Positions 27,197-38,083 of a stretch of DNA of 64,000 nt are shown piece by piece (positions within the stretch are counted from its first letter, which is position 1; the number at the start of each line of letters is the position of its first letter). The notes beneath the pieces are model-generated. The model saw nothing but the letters and a program-made list of their open reading frames with translations. It had not been told where the DNA came from and did no database searches. Location of the stretch: NCBI RefSeq assembly GCF_013408925.1, contig NZ_JACCAB010000001.1:2480001-2544000 (forward strand), read 5' to 3'. This stretch comes from Pedococcus badiiscoriae (GTDB lineage: Bacteria > Actinomycetota > Actinomycetes > Actinomycetales > Dermatophilaceae). The position numbers and the translations under genes were made by a program.

Positions 27197-28801
27197 ATGC
27201 TGAAGTTCTTCATCGTCGGGGCCCTGGGGGTCACGGCTGCCATCGTGGCCCTGGCCGCGTCCCTCGGCGGCCCGGCCTGGTGGGTGCTGCTGGTCCTCGT
27301 GCTCGGGCTGTTCGGGCTCGCCGTGTGGGACGCGTTCCAGCGCAAGCACTCGATCCTGCGCAACTACCCGGTGCTCGGACACCTGCGGTTCCTCATGGAG
27401 GACATCCGGCCCGAGCTGCAGCAGTACTTCATCGAGCGCAACTACGACGGTCGCCCCTATGACCGTGACATCCGCTCCCTGATCTACGAGCGCGCCAAGG
27501 ACATCGCGGGCGAGCAGGCGTTCGGCACCGAGCGCGACGTCTACGAGCCGGGGTACGAGTACCTCGTCCACTCGACCGCGCCGCTGGACCCGCCGAAGGA
27601 CCTGCCCCGGGTCCTGGTCGGCGGCCCGGACTGCGCCAAGCCCTACCCGATGGCCCTGCTCAACGTGTCGGCGATGAGCTTCGGCGCGTTGTCCGCCAAC
27701 GCCATTCGCGCGCTCAACAGGGGCGCCGCACTGGGCGGGTTCGCCCATGACACCGGCGAGGGCGGTCTCTCGCCGTACCACCAGGAGCACGGTGGCGACC
27801 TCGTCTGGGAGATCGGCTCCGGCTACTTCTCGACCCGCACGAAGGACGGCGACTTCGACCGTGGTGAGTTCGCGAGCAAGGCGTCCAGCGACCAGGTGAA
27901 GATGGTCTCGCTCAAGCTCAGCCAGGGAGCCAAGCCCGGCATCGGCGGTGTCCTGCCCGCGGCCAAGGTGAGCGCCGAGATCGCCCGGATCCGCGAGGTA
28001 CCGCAGGGCGAGAAGTGCGTCAGCCCGTCCGCCCACAAGGTCTTCCGCACCCCCGTCGAGCTCATCGAGTTCATCGCCGAGATGCGGGACCTGTCGGGCG
28101 GCAAGCCCGCAGGTTTCAAGCTGTGCGTGGGGTCGCGGGTCGACGTCCTGGCCATGTGCAAGGCGATGATCGAGGTCGGCACCACTCCGGACTTCATCAT
28201 TGTCGACGGCGCCGAGGGCGGCACCGCGGCGGCGCCGCTGGAGTACGAGGACCACATGGGCATGCCGCTCACCGAGGGCCTCATGCTCGTGCACAACGCC
28301 CTCGTCGGCGCGGGGTTGCGGGACCGGGTGCGGATCGGCGCCAGCGGGAAGGTGGCCGCCGGCAACGACATCGTCAAGCGGCTCATCCAGGGCGCCGACT
28401 ACACCAACTCCGCCCGCGCGATGATGATGGCCGTCGGCTGCATCCAGGCCCAGCTGTGCCACACCGACAAGTGCCCGGTGGGCGTCGCCACCCAGGATCC
28501 ACGGCGCGGCCACGCCCTCGACGTCGAAGACAAGAGCCAACGGGTCATGCACTACCAGCAGGGCACCGTCGAGGAGGCCGTCAAGATGATGGCCTCGATG
28601 GGCGCGCACGACCCGCGTCAGCTCTCGCCCACCCAGCTGCGCAAGGTCATCAACCCGTGGGAGACCCGCTCGTATGCCGAGCTGTTCGAGTGGCTCGCCC
28701 CCGGCCAGCTCGTGGCAGAGCCCCCGCAGTCGTGGGCCGCCGACTGGGCGGCAGCCGACCCGTCCGCCTTCCGACCCAGCCTGTCGAGCCCCAGGAGCTG
28801 A
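27197..28801 (+). CDS. Membrane-anchored FMN-binding glutamate-synthase-family protein
   Basis: A 534-residue protein with two N-terminal membrane segments (residues 1-45), then the central and FMN/Fe-S barrel of glutamate synthase large subunits. Visible are NVSAMSFGALSANAIRALN, HDTGEGGLSPYH, KLSQGAKPGIGGVLP, VDGAEGGTAAAP and the cysteine cluster CIQAQLCHTDKCPVGVATQ, which binds the 3Fe-4S cluster in GltB. The glutaminase domain is absent and no GltD follows, so it is unlikely to make glutamate alone. AGGAGG lies 6 bases before ATG 27197. It is followed 7 bases later by the pyruvate-oxidase-like gene, implying a joint redox role. Confidence 0.85.
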   Translation: MLKFFIVGALGVTAAIVALAASLGGPAWWVLLVLVLGLFGLAVWDAFQRKHSILRNYPVLGHLRFLMEDIRPELQQYFIERNYDGRPYDRDIRSLIYERAKDIAGEQAFGTERDVYEPGYEYLVHSTAPLDPPKDLPRVLVGGPDCAKPYPMALLNVSAMSFGALSANAIRALNRGAALGGFAHDTGEGGLSPYHQEHGGDLVWEIGSGYFSTRTKDGDFDRGEFASKASSDQVKMVSLKLSQGAKPGIGGVLPAAKVSAEIARIREVPQGEKCVSPSAHKVFRTPVELIEFIAEMRDLSGGKPAGFKLCVGSRVDVLAMCKAMIEVGTTPDFIIVDGAEGGTAAAPLEYEDHMGMPLTEGLMLVHNALVGAGLRDRVRIGASGKVAAGNDIVKRLIQGADYTNSARAMMMAVGCIQAQLCHTDKCPVGVATQDPRRGHALDVEDKSQRVMHYQQGTVEEAVKMMASMGAHDPRQLSPTQLRKVINPWETRSYAELFEWLAPGQLVAEPPQSWAADWAAADPSAFRPSLSSPRS

Positions 28802-28808
28802 ACCACGC

Positions 28809-30530
28809 ATGAGCACCGTCGCAGAACTCATCGTCGAGGCCCTCGCGAACCACGGGGTGACGTCCATCTGGGGGGTGGTCGGGGACGCCCTCAACCCGGT
28901 CACCGACGCGATCCGGCGCGAGGACCGGGTCGAGTGGATCGGGGTCCGCCATGAGGAGGTCGCGGCGTTCGCGGCCTCCGCGCAGGCCCAGCTCACGGGC
29001 GACCTCGCGGTGTGCATGGGGACCGTCGGCCCGGGTTCGATCCACCTGCTCAACGGTCTGTACGACGCCAAGAAGTCGCACGCCCCGGTGCTGGCCATCT
29101 GCGGGCAGGTGCCGCTGCCGGAGGTGGGCACGGACTTCTTCCAGGAGGTCGACAACAACCGGCTGTTCAGCGACGTCGCGGTGTTCGCCGAGACGGTCAC
29201 GAGCGCCGAGCAGATGCCGCACCTCCTCGAGCAGGCCGTCAACGCGGCCCTCGGCGCCCGCGGCGTCGCGGTGCTCACGCTGCCCGGCGACGTCGGGGGC
29301 CTCGACGTGGCCAAGGGTGCCCTCCCGCCGCGCTTCGTCCCGCCGGCACACCCGGCGGCCGCCTCGCCGGAGGCCATCCAGGCTGCGGCGGATGCCATCG
29401 GCGCCGACGCCAAGGTCACGCTGCTCGTCGGATGTGGCGCGCGCGGTGCTCGCGCGGAGGTGCTCCGGCTCGCCGAGACGCTCGCCGCGCCGATGGTGCT
29501 GACCCTCAAGGCCAAGGAAGGCTTCGAGCACGACAACCCGTACGCCGTGGGGCAGACGGGGCTGATCGGGAACCCCGCGGCGACGTCCGCCATGGACGAC
29601 GCCGACGTCCTCGTGCTCGTGGGCACCGACTTCCCGTACCGGGACTGGATCCCGACCGGGAAGACCGTGATCCAGCTCGACTCCCGCGCAGAGCACGTCG
29701 GTCGGCGCACCGCGGTGGCGCACGGCCTCGTCGGTGATGCCGGGGCGACCCTGCGCGCCCTGCTCCCGATGCTCACGTCGCGCGAGCCCGGCCGACACCT
29801 GCAGAAGGCCCAGGAACGCTATGAGGAGTGGATGCAGGCGCAGCGCAAGCTGGCCGACCCCGACCACGACGAGTCCCTCCTCGGGCGCCTGCGCAGCAAG
29901 GCCGACAACCCCGATGAGCTGATCCGCCCCGAGGCGGTGGCGATGGCGGTGGACCGCCATGCGGGACCGGACACGATCTTCACGAGCGACACCGGGATGT
30001 CCACGGTGTGGCTGGCGCGACTGGTGCCGATGAGCGACAACCGGCGGCTGATCGGCTCGTTCAACCTCGGCTCGATGGCCGACGCCATGCCGATGGCACT
30101 GGGGGCCCAGGCCCTGGACCGCAGCCGCCAGGTCGTCGCGTTCTGCGGGGACGGTGGGCTGATGATGCTGCTCGGGGACCTGCGGACCGCGGTCACCTAC
30201 GACCTCCCCGTGACCTTCGTCGTCTTCAACAACGGCCGCCTGGGCATGGTCAAGCTCGAGCAGGAGCAGGGTGGCCTCCCGGAGTTCGGGACCGTGCTCG
30301 ACAACCCCGACCTCGCCGCGGTCGGTGCGGCCCTGGGGCTGACGACCCGTCGCGTCACCGACCCCCAGGACCTCGACGAGGCCGTCGCGCAGGCCCTTTC
30401 CTCCCGCGTCCCCTACCTCCTCGATGTCGTGACGAACCCCGACGAGGTGGCGGTGCCAGGCAGGACGAAGCCGTCGCAGGCGTGGGGCTTCGCGATCGCC
30501 AAGGCCAAGGAGCACATCGTCAGTCGCTGA
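28809..30530 (+). CDS. ThDP-dependent pyruvate oxidase / pyruvate:quinone dehydrogenase-like enzyme
   Basis: A 573-residue thiamin-diphosphate enzyme of the PoxB/acetolactate synthase superfamily. The N-terminal Pyr domain has the catalytic Glu in GVRHEEVAAFAASA. GTVGPGSIHLLNGLYDA is characteristic. The C-terminal PP domain has the ThDP motif GDGGLMMLLGDLRTA through VFNNGRLG at about residue 449. PoxB uses FAD and passes electrons from pyruvate to quinone, giving acetate. Substrate is inferred from overall pattern, and related oxalyl-CoA or acetolactate functions are less likely. It is tightly coupled to the glutamate-synthase-like gene. Confidence 0.83.
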   Translation: MSTVAELIVEALANHGVTSIWGVVGDALNPVTDAIRREDRVEWIGVRHEEVAAFAASAQAQLTGDLAVCMGTVGPGSIHLLNGLYDAKKSHAPVLAICGQVPLPEVGTDFFQEVDNNRLFSDVAVFAETVTSAEQMPHLLEQAVNAALGARGVAVLTLPGDVGGLDVAKGALPPRFVPPAHPAAASPEAIQAAADAIGADAKVTLLVGCGARGARAEVLRLAETLAAPMVLTLKAKEGFEHDNPYAVGQTGLIGNPAATSAMDDADVLVLVGTDFPYRDWIPTGKTVIQLDSRAEHVGRRTAVAHGLVGDAGATLRALLPMLTSREPGRHLQKAQERYEEWMQAQRKLADPDHDESLLGRLRSKADNPDELIRPEAVAMAVDRHAGPDTIFTSDTGMSTVWLARLVPMSDNRRLIGSFNLGSMADAMPMALGAQALDRSRQVVAFCGDGGLMMLLGDLRTAVTYDLPVTFVVFNNGRLGMVKLEQEQGGLPEFGTVLDNPDLAAVGAALGLTTRRVTDPQDLDEAVAQALSSRVPYLLDVVTNPDEVAVPGRTKPSQAWGFAIAKAKEHIVSR

Positions 30531-30614
30531 CGGCGAGCCCCACCCGGGGTCACCAAGCCTGCCAACCGACCCTGCGCCGTCGAGGGTGTCGGTGGGGCTG
30601 ACTAGTCTCGGGGC

Positions 30615-31613
30615 GTGGCTCGCGCAACTGGCATCGGCTCTCTCCCGGGCACCGACATCCGCGAGGCGCTCAAGGGTGTTCGCGAGATCCTCGGAGACGG
30701 CCACCTGCCCTACCTGCCGGAGCTGCCCGCGCGCGGCCCGGGCGCCGACATGATCGGTCGTGCCGCAGGGCTCCTGGTCGACCTGCACGTTGACCTCCAG
30801 CCCAGCGGCTGGCGGTTCGTCGAGCGGGGCGGGCACGACGGCCAGCGCACCAGGGCCCTGCTGCGTCAGGACCTCGACGAGCTCGCGGAGGCCTTCGACG
30901 GCTACGAGGGCGACCTCAAGCTCCAGTGCACCGGCCCCTGGACGCTCGCCGCCGGCATCGAGCTCCAGCGCGGTGAGAAGGCGCTGTCCGACCCCGGGGC
31001 GGTGCGCGACCTCCTCGGCTCCCTCGCGGAGGGCCTGCGCGTCCACCTCGGCGACGTCGCGCGCCTCGTCCCGGGCGCCACGCTCGTCCTCCAGCTCGAC
31101 GAACCCTCCCTGCCCGCGGTGCTCGCCGGTCACCTCCCCACCGCGTCGGGCTACGGCCACCTGCGCCCGGTCGACCCCCAGACCGTGGTGAACGGCCTGC
31201 GCGAGGTCCTGGCGGCAGCGAGCGACGACGCGGGCCCCGGCGCTGCGACGGTCGTGCACTGCTGCGATTCCGGCATACCGCTGCCGCTGCTCCGTGCCAC
31301 GGGGGTCGGCGCGGTCGCGCTCGACGTCACCGCCCTCACGCCCCAGCGCTGGGAGTCCATCGCCGCGACCGTCGAGGACGGCGTCGCCCTGTATGCCGGG
31401 TGCCTGCCGACCGACGGGAGCGGCACCGTGCGCGGAGCCGCCGACGTGGTGAGCCGGGGCTGGCGCGACGCGGGCATGGCCACCACCACGCTGGGCGACC
31501 TCACGGCCAGCCCGGCCTGCGGGTTGCCCGGACTCACACCAGAGGGGGCCTGGCGCGTTCAACGCGCAGCGGTCGCCGTGGCCGCGGAATGGTCAGAACG
31601 AGCCGAGAGTTGA
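30615..31613 (+). CDS. MetE C-terminal-like (cobalamin-independent methionine synthase family) protein
   Basis: A 332-residue single-barrel protein of the UROD/MetE superfamily, corresponding to the M. tuberculosis Rv3015c type next to ligA. It begins ATGIGSLPGTDIREALKGV. Probable zinc ligands are in VVHCCDSGIP (about residue 213) and TASPACGLPG (about 300), matching the His/Cys...Cys pattern of MetE. It is less than half the length of true MetE and lacks the N-terminal barrel, so methionine synthesis from methyl-folate is doubtful. GTG start. An ATA codon occurs in a CGGCATAC octamer in DSGIPL. Confidence 0.77.
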   Translation: MARATGIGSLPGTDIREALKGVREILGDGHLPYLPELPARGPGADMIGRAAGLLVDLHVDLQPSGWRFVERGGHDGQRTRALLRQDLDELAEAFDGYEGDLKLQCTGPWTLAAGIELQRGEKALSDPGAVRDLLGSLAEGLRVHLGDVARLVPGATLVLQLDEPSLPAVLAGHLPTASGYGHLRPVDPQTVVNGLREVLAAASDDAGPGAATVVHCCDSGIPLPLLRATGVGAVALDVTALTPQRWESIAATVEDGVALYAGCLPTDGSGTVRGAADVVSRGWRDAGMATTTLGDLTASPACGLPGLTPEGAWRVQRAAVAVAAEWSERAES

Positions 31614-31620
31614 CGCACCC

Positions 31621-32607
31621 ATGAGCAGTGTCGCCACCACACCCGCTGTCACCCCGACCCAGGCGACCCGCGTGCCCTGGCAGGCCAAGTACCTCCTGCT
31701 GGCCTTCATCTGGGGATCGAGCTTCCTGCTGATGAAGGTGGGGCTGCGCACCATGGCCCCGCTGCAGATCTCGGGTCTGCGCATCTTCGCCGGCACTGCC
31801 ACCCTGCTCACCCTGTTGGCCATCACGGGCGGTCGACTGCCGCGTGCGCGTCGCACCTGGGCCCACCTCGCGGTGTCGGGGGTGTTCCTCACGGCCCTGC
31901 CGTTCAGCCTCTTCGCGGCCGGCGAGGTGCGCGTCTCGTCGGCCCTGGCCGGGATCGGCAACGCCACGACGCCCCTGGCAGCGGTCTTCTTCGCGCTGGC
32001 CCTGCTGCCGAGCGACCGGCTGTCACCGCGCAAGCTGGCGGCGGTGGTCATCGGGTTCGTCGGGGTCGTCGTCATCATGCAGCCGTGGGAGTCCACGGGA
32101 CGCCCGGACCTGCTGGGCTTCGGCATGACCCTGGTCGCCGGCGCGTGCTACGGCCTGGGCTGGACCTACAACCGGCGCTTCCTCGGCGACGCGGACCTGG
32201 GCGGGCTGTCCATGCCCACGGCGCTGCTGCTGGTGGGGTCCGCGCTGATGGTGCCCGTCCTGCTCGTGTGGTGGCTGTTCAACCGTGACACGTATGCCGC
32301 CCCGTGGGCCGGGCACGCCAACCTCGACGGCGGGGGCGCACTGCTGCCGCTGCTCTGCGTCCTCGTGCTGGGCGTCGTGGGGACGGGACTGGCCTACATG
32401 CTCCAGTTCGACGTGGTCCGGGGCGCGGGTGCCACGGTCAGCACCACCGTCACGTACCTCATCCCGGTCGTCTCGGTGCTGCTGGGCGTCGTGGTCCTGG
32501 GCGAGCACCTGGCTTGGCCGCAGCTGCTCGGTGCGGCGATCGTGCTGGTCTCGGCTGTGGTCATCGGCCTGCCGGCCCGCCGCCGCGCCGCGCCGCCGGC
32601 ACCCTGA
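31621..32607 (+). CDS. EamA-family drug/metabolite exporter
   Basis: A 328-residue integral membrane protein with ten hydrophobic helices in two five-helix EamA halves (for example YLLLAFIWGSSFLLMKVGL near the start and VTYLIPVVSVLLGVVVLGE near the end). The substrate is unknown. ATG 31621 follows the previous stop by 7 bases, so it may be co-transcribed with the MetE-like gene. The 3' end and following DNA form a 36-bp tandem duplication. Confidence 0.85.
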   Translation: MSSVATTPAVTPTQATRVPWQAKYLLLAFIWGSSFLLMKVGLRTMAPLQISGLRIFAGTATLLTLLAITGGRLPRARRTWAHLAVSGVFLTALPFSLFAAGEVRVSSALAGIGNATTPLAAVFFALALLPSDRLSPRKLAAVVIGFVGVVVIMQPWESTGRPDLLGFGMTLVAGACYGLGWTYNRRFLGDADLGGLSMPTALLLVGSALMVPVLLVWWLFNRDTYAAPWAGHANLDGGGALLPLLCVLVLGVVGTGLAYMLQFDVVRGAGATVSTTVTYLIPVVSVLLGVVVLGEHLAWPQLLGAAIVLVSAVVIGLPARRRAAPPAP

Positions 32608-32648
32608 CCGCACCGCCGCCGCGCCGCGCCGCCGGCGCCCGGACCGCA
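32581..32648. repeat. 36-bp-period tandem duplication across the EamA gene stop
   Basis: The segment starting at 32581 (CGCCGCGCCGCGCCGCCGGC) recurs identically at 32617. The following 12 bases match with two changes, one of which turns the TGA stop into GGA. It appears to be a recent slippage duplication of the gene's last codons into the gap before the convergent acyl-CoA ligase gene. Confidence 0.65.
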
Positions 32649-32668
32649 GCGCCGGCGGGGGAGGCTCG

Positions 32669-34168
32669 TCAGCCCGCCGGCTTGTGCACCTCGCGACGCA
32701 GGATCTTGCCGGTGGGACCCTTGGGGAGCTCGGGGACCGCCCAGATGTGGCGCGGGTACTTGTAGGCCGCGATGCGCTCCTTGACGTAGGACTGGACGTC
32801 CTCGAGCGTCGCGGTGGCGCCGGGGCGGAGGGCGACAGCAGCCCCGACGTCCTCGCCGAGCAGGTCGTCCGGCACCGCGACCACGGCGGCCTCGAGCACA
32901 TCGGGGTGGGTGTAGAGGACCTCCTCGACCTCACGCGGGTACACGTTCATGCCGCCCCGCAGGATCATGTCCTTCTTGCGGTCGACGATCGTGTAGTAGC
33001 CCTCGTCGTCCACCGTGGCCAGGTCGCCGGTCCGGAACCAGCCGTCCGGGATGGCTTCCGCCGTGGCCTCGGGGTTCTGCCAGTAGCCCTTCATCACGTT
33101 GTCGCCCCGGATCGCGATCTCGCCGACGCCCTCGCCGGGCGCGACGTCGTTGCCCTCGAGGTCGATGAGCTTCATCTCGCAGCCCGGGATCGCGACGCCG
33201 ATGGTGCCGGGCTTGCGCTCCCGCGTCGGCATGTTGAACGACGCCACCGGCGAGGTCTCGGACAGGCCGTAGCCCTCGAGGATCATGCAGCCGAACTTCT
33301 CCTCGAACGCCTTCATGACCTCCAGCGGCATCGCCGACCCGCCCGAGCAGCAGGTGCGCAGGGACGTCGCGTCGAGGGCGTCGGAGTCGGGGTGGTTGAG
33401 GATCGCGGCATACATGGTCGGCACGCCCATGAAGATGGTGACCTTCTCGTTGCCGATGACCTTGATCGCCTCGGCCGGGTCGAACCGGGGGATGAGCGCG
33501 AGCGCGGCCCCGGCGATGACGGCGGCGTTGAGCCCGACGACGAGCCCGAACACGTGGAACAGCGGCAGGCAGCCCATCACCACGTCGTCGGGGGTGGTCG
33601 CCTGGATCTCGACCGCGCTGCGGTAGGCGTTGAGGTGGATGTTCTTGTGGGTCAGCTCGGCGCCCTTGGGGCGACCGGTGGTGCCTGAGGTGTAGAGCAC
33701 GATGGCCGTGTCCTCGTCGTCCCGCTCGACGGGCTCGGTGATCGGTTCGCCACCCTCGAGCGCGCCCTCGGCGGGACCCATCGGCCCGCAGGGGATGATG
33801 CGGGTGCCGGAGTTCTTCGCACCCTCGGTCGCCTCCGCCACGAAGTCGGGCCACACGAACGCGACCTTGGCGCCGGAGTTGGTGAAGAAGAAGTCGATCT
33901 CGCCGGCCTTGAGCAGGGGGTTCATCGGCACGACGATGGCGCCCGCGAGGAGCGACCCGAAGAACACCACCGGGAACGCCGGGACGTTCGGGAGGATGAT
34001 CGCCACGCGGTCGCCGGGCTCGACCCCCGCGGCCTTGAGCGACCCCGCCACCCTGGCCGCCATCCCGTGGATCTGGGCGTACGTGATGTCGTTGCCCATG
34101 AACTTGATGGCGGGCTGGTCGGGCCGCTCCCGTGCGGTGTCGACCAGGTTGGTGGCGAGATTGGTCAT
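32669..34168 (-). CDS. Long-chain-fatty-acid-CoA ligase family AMP-forming enzyme
   Basis: A 499-residue ANL-superfamily acyl-CoA synthetase. Core motifs are visible: A3 TAIVLYTSGTTGRPKGAELTH, A5 EGYGLSETSPVASF, A7 GWFRTGDLATVDDEGY, A8 RKKDMILRGGMNVYPREVE and A10 GPTGKILRR with the catalytic lysine. It activates a fatty or aromatic acid as the adenylate and then the CoA thioester. ATG 34168 has GAGGAG upstream. The exact acid is not predictable from sequence alone. Confidence 0.88.
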   Translation of the reverse strand: MTNLATNLVDTARERPDQPAIKFMGNDITYAQIHGMAARVAGSLKAAGVEPGDRVAIILPNVPAFPVVFFGSLLAGAIVVPMNPLLKAGEIDFFFTNSGAKVAFVWPDFVAEATEGAKNSGTRIIPCGPMGPAEGALEGGEPITEPVERDDEDTAIVLYTSGTTGRPKGAELTHKNIHLNAYRSAVEIQATTPDDVVMGCLPLFHVFGLVVGLNAAVIAGAALALIPRFDPAEAIKVIGNEKVTIFMGVPTMYAAILNHPDSDALDATSLRTCCSGGSAMPLEVMKAFEEKFGCMILEGYGLSETSPVASFNMPTRERKPGTIGVAIPGCEMKLIDLEGNDVAPGEGVGEIAIRGDNVMKGYWQNPEATAEAIPDGWFRTGDLATVDDEGYYTIVDRKKDMILRGGMNVYPREVEEVLYTHPDVLEAAVVAVPDDLLGEDVGAAVALRPGATATLEDVQSYVKERIAAYKYPRHIWAVPELPKGPTGKILRREVHKPAG

Positions 34169-34267
34169 GGCGCAGGCTCCTCGACGGTGGGGGTGCGGTT
34201 TCCCGCCATCCTCGCCCGAGAGCGGCACCTTTGGCTACGGGTTCAGGTATGCCGCGTCGCCGCGTGA

Positions 34268-36493
<2,226 letters not shown>

Positions 36494-36622
36494 CCCTCCC
36501 GCGGCCGCTCACCGGCGCCTGACCCACTGCCTCGGCGCCACGGCGCGGTGGGCGTCGACGGTCAACCTCGGTGAGGTGGTCCCTCGCGACCGGGACGCCG
36601 AGTTCTCCGCCGGCTCCCGGGT

Positions 36623-37390
36623 TCAGGCTGAGTGCCCGGTGTCCTTGGCCAGGCGCACGGCCGCGCTCGCCTCGTCGATGATCGAGGCCATCGCCGCGCT
36701 CGCGGCCCTGCCGTCCCCGGAGCCGATGGCCTGCGCCACGTCACCGTGCAGGCGGATGGCCGTGGGGTTCGGGGTGCGCGGCATGAGGTCATGGTGGGTG
36801 CGACCGGCCAGCACCTCGGACACGACGGTGGCGAGGGCGGCGAGCATCTCGTTGCCCGACGCCTCGAGCATGGTGCGGTGGAAGTCCTTGTCGGCCTCGA
36901 GGTAGGCCACGAGGTCGCCGGACTTGGCGTGAACCGTCATCTGCATCACCGCGGCCGCCATCGCACCGCACTGCTCGGGCGTCGCCCGGTCAGCGGCGAG
37001 CTCGGCGGCGACGGGTTCGAAACCACGGCGCAGCTCACCGAGCGAGACCAGCTGGTCCTCGCGGTCGGGACCGTCGAGGCGCCAGCGGATCACGCGGGGG
37101 TCGAAGACGTTCCACTGCGACCGGGGGCGCACGCGCACCCCGAGCCGGCGCCGCGTCTCGACCAGGCCCATCGACGAGAGCACGCGGACGGCCTCCCGCA
37201 CCACGGACCGGGACACCCCGAAGCGCTCGTCGAGCTGGTCGATCCGCACGACGCTGCCCACGGGCACCGTCCCCGAGACGATCTCCTGGCCGAGCCGGTC
37301 GAGCACGCTGGCGTGCAGCCCTGGCTCGAGGCCTGCGGGGGAGTCGTCAGTCGGGGTGGGGGCGGCCGGGTCGGCGGGGTCGGCGGGCAT
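36623..37390 (-). CDS. FadR-subfamily GntR transcriptional regulator of the gluconate genes
   Basis: A 255-residue repressor with an N-terminal winged helix (VLDRLGQEIVSGTVPVGSVV, LDERFGVSRSVVREAVRVL) and an all-helical FCD ligand domain (residues about 110-245) with the metal/ligand histidines and Asp (DKDFHRTML, LHGDVAQAI). It is divergent from gntK and the GntP permease and most likely represses them until gluconate or 6-phosphogluconate is present. ATG 37390 is used here; GTG 37426 in the same frame is possible. Confidence 0.87.
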   Translation of the reverse strand: MPADPADPAAPTPTDDSPAGLEPGLHASVLDRLGQEIVSGTVPVGSVVRIDQLDERFGVSRSVVREAVRVLSSMGLVETRRRLGVRVRPRSQWNVFDPRVIRWRLDGPDREDQLVSLGELRRGFEPVAAELAADRATPEQCGAMAAAVMQMTVHAKSGDLVAYLEADKDFHRTMLEASGNEMLAALATVVSEVLAGRTHHDLMPRTPNPTAIRLHGDVAQAIGSGDGRAASAAMASIIDEASAAVRLAKDTGHSA

Positions 37391-37431
37391 GCGTCCAGCC
37401 TGCCAGACAGGACGTGTCTCAGGCACTGAGG

Positions 37432-37475
37432 TTTTAAATAAGATTTATAAGTCGAAGAGTCTTGTTAAATCCGCT
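37432..37475. promoter_or_regulatory. AT-rich operator/promoter region between the GntR-type regulator and gntK
   Basis: The only strongly AT-rich patch in this part of the window. It contains an imperfect inverted repeat, TTTATAAG at 37444-37451 against CTTGTTAAA at 37461-37469, of the size expected for a FadR-type operator. Dual promoter use is inferred from the divergent arrangement. Confidence 0.5.
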
Positions 37476-37537
37476 CTGATGCTGCACGCTGGTCCAGGAG
37501 CTCGACGCCGAGCCCGTGCCGACACAGGAGTCAGCCC

Positions 37538-38083
37538 ATGCCTGAACCGAAGGAACCTCCCGCAGCGCCCCTTGTCGTGGTGATGGGGGTGTCCGGCTCA
37601 GGCAAGACGACCGTCGGCGCGGCCCTCGCCCAGCGCCTGCGGGTCCCGTTCGCCGATGCGGACGACTTCCACCCCGCGGCCAACATCGCCAAGATGTCGG
37701 CGGGGATCCCGCTCGACGACGACGACCGGGCGCCCTGGCTGCGAGCCATCGCCGACTGGCTCGTCGAGCACAGCGCGACCGGGGGCGTAGCCAGCTGCTC
37801 GGCGCTCAAGCGGAGCTACCGGGACGTCCTGACCAGCGCCGCCCCGCGGGCCGTGTACATCCACCTGCACGGCGACCGCGACGTGCTGGCCGCGCGGGTC
37901 GCAGGGCGTCCGGGGCACTTCATGCCGGCCGCGCTCATCGACTCCCAGTTCGCCACCCTCGAGGTGCTGCAGGCCGACGAGCTCGGTGCTGCCCTCGACG
38001 TCGCCAAGCCGGTCGACACGCTCGTCGACGAGTCCCTCACCATCCTCAGCACCCTCGCTACGAAAGGCGTGACCCTCCCGTGA
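37538..38083 (+). CDS. gntK: Gluconokinase
   Basis: ATP-dependent phosphorylation of gluconate to 6-phosphogluconate, which enters the pentose phosphate pathway. The 181-residue protein has the P-loop VMGVSGSGKTTVG at the N-terminus, DADDFHPAANIAKMSAG for gluconate binding, DRAPWL and SCSALKRSYRD, all standard for the thermoresistant GntK type. Its TGA overlaps the GTG start of the permease gene, so the two are translationally coupled. Confidence 0.94.
   Translation: MPEPKEPPAAPLVVVMGVSGSGKTTVGAALAQRLRVPFADADDFHPAANIAKMSAGIPLDDDDRAPWLRAIADWLVEHSATGGVASCSALKRSYRDVLTSAAPRAVYIHLHGDRDVLAARVAGRPGHFMPAALIDSQFATLEVLQADELGAALDVAKPVDTLVDESLTILSTLATKGVTLP

Noticed and set aside
30531..30614. Cobalamin or SAM riboswitch before the MetE-like gene
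   Set aside because: The gap is only 84 bases and shows no conserved riboswitch core.
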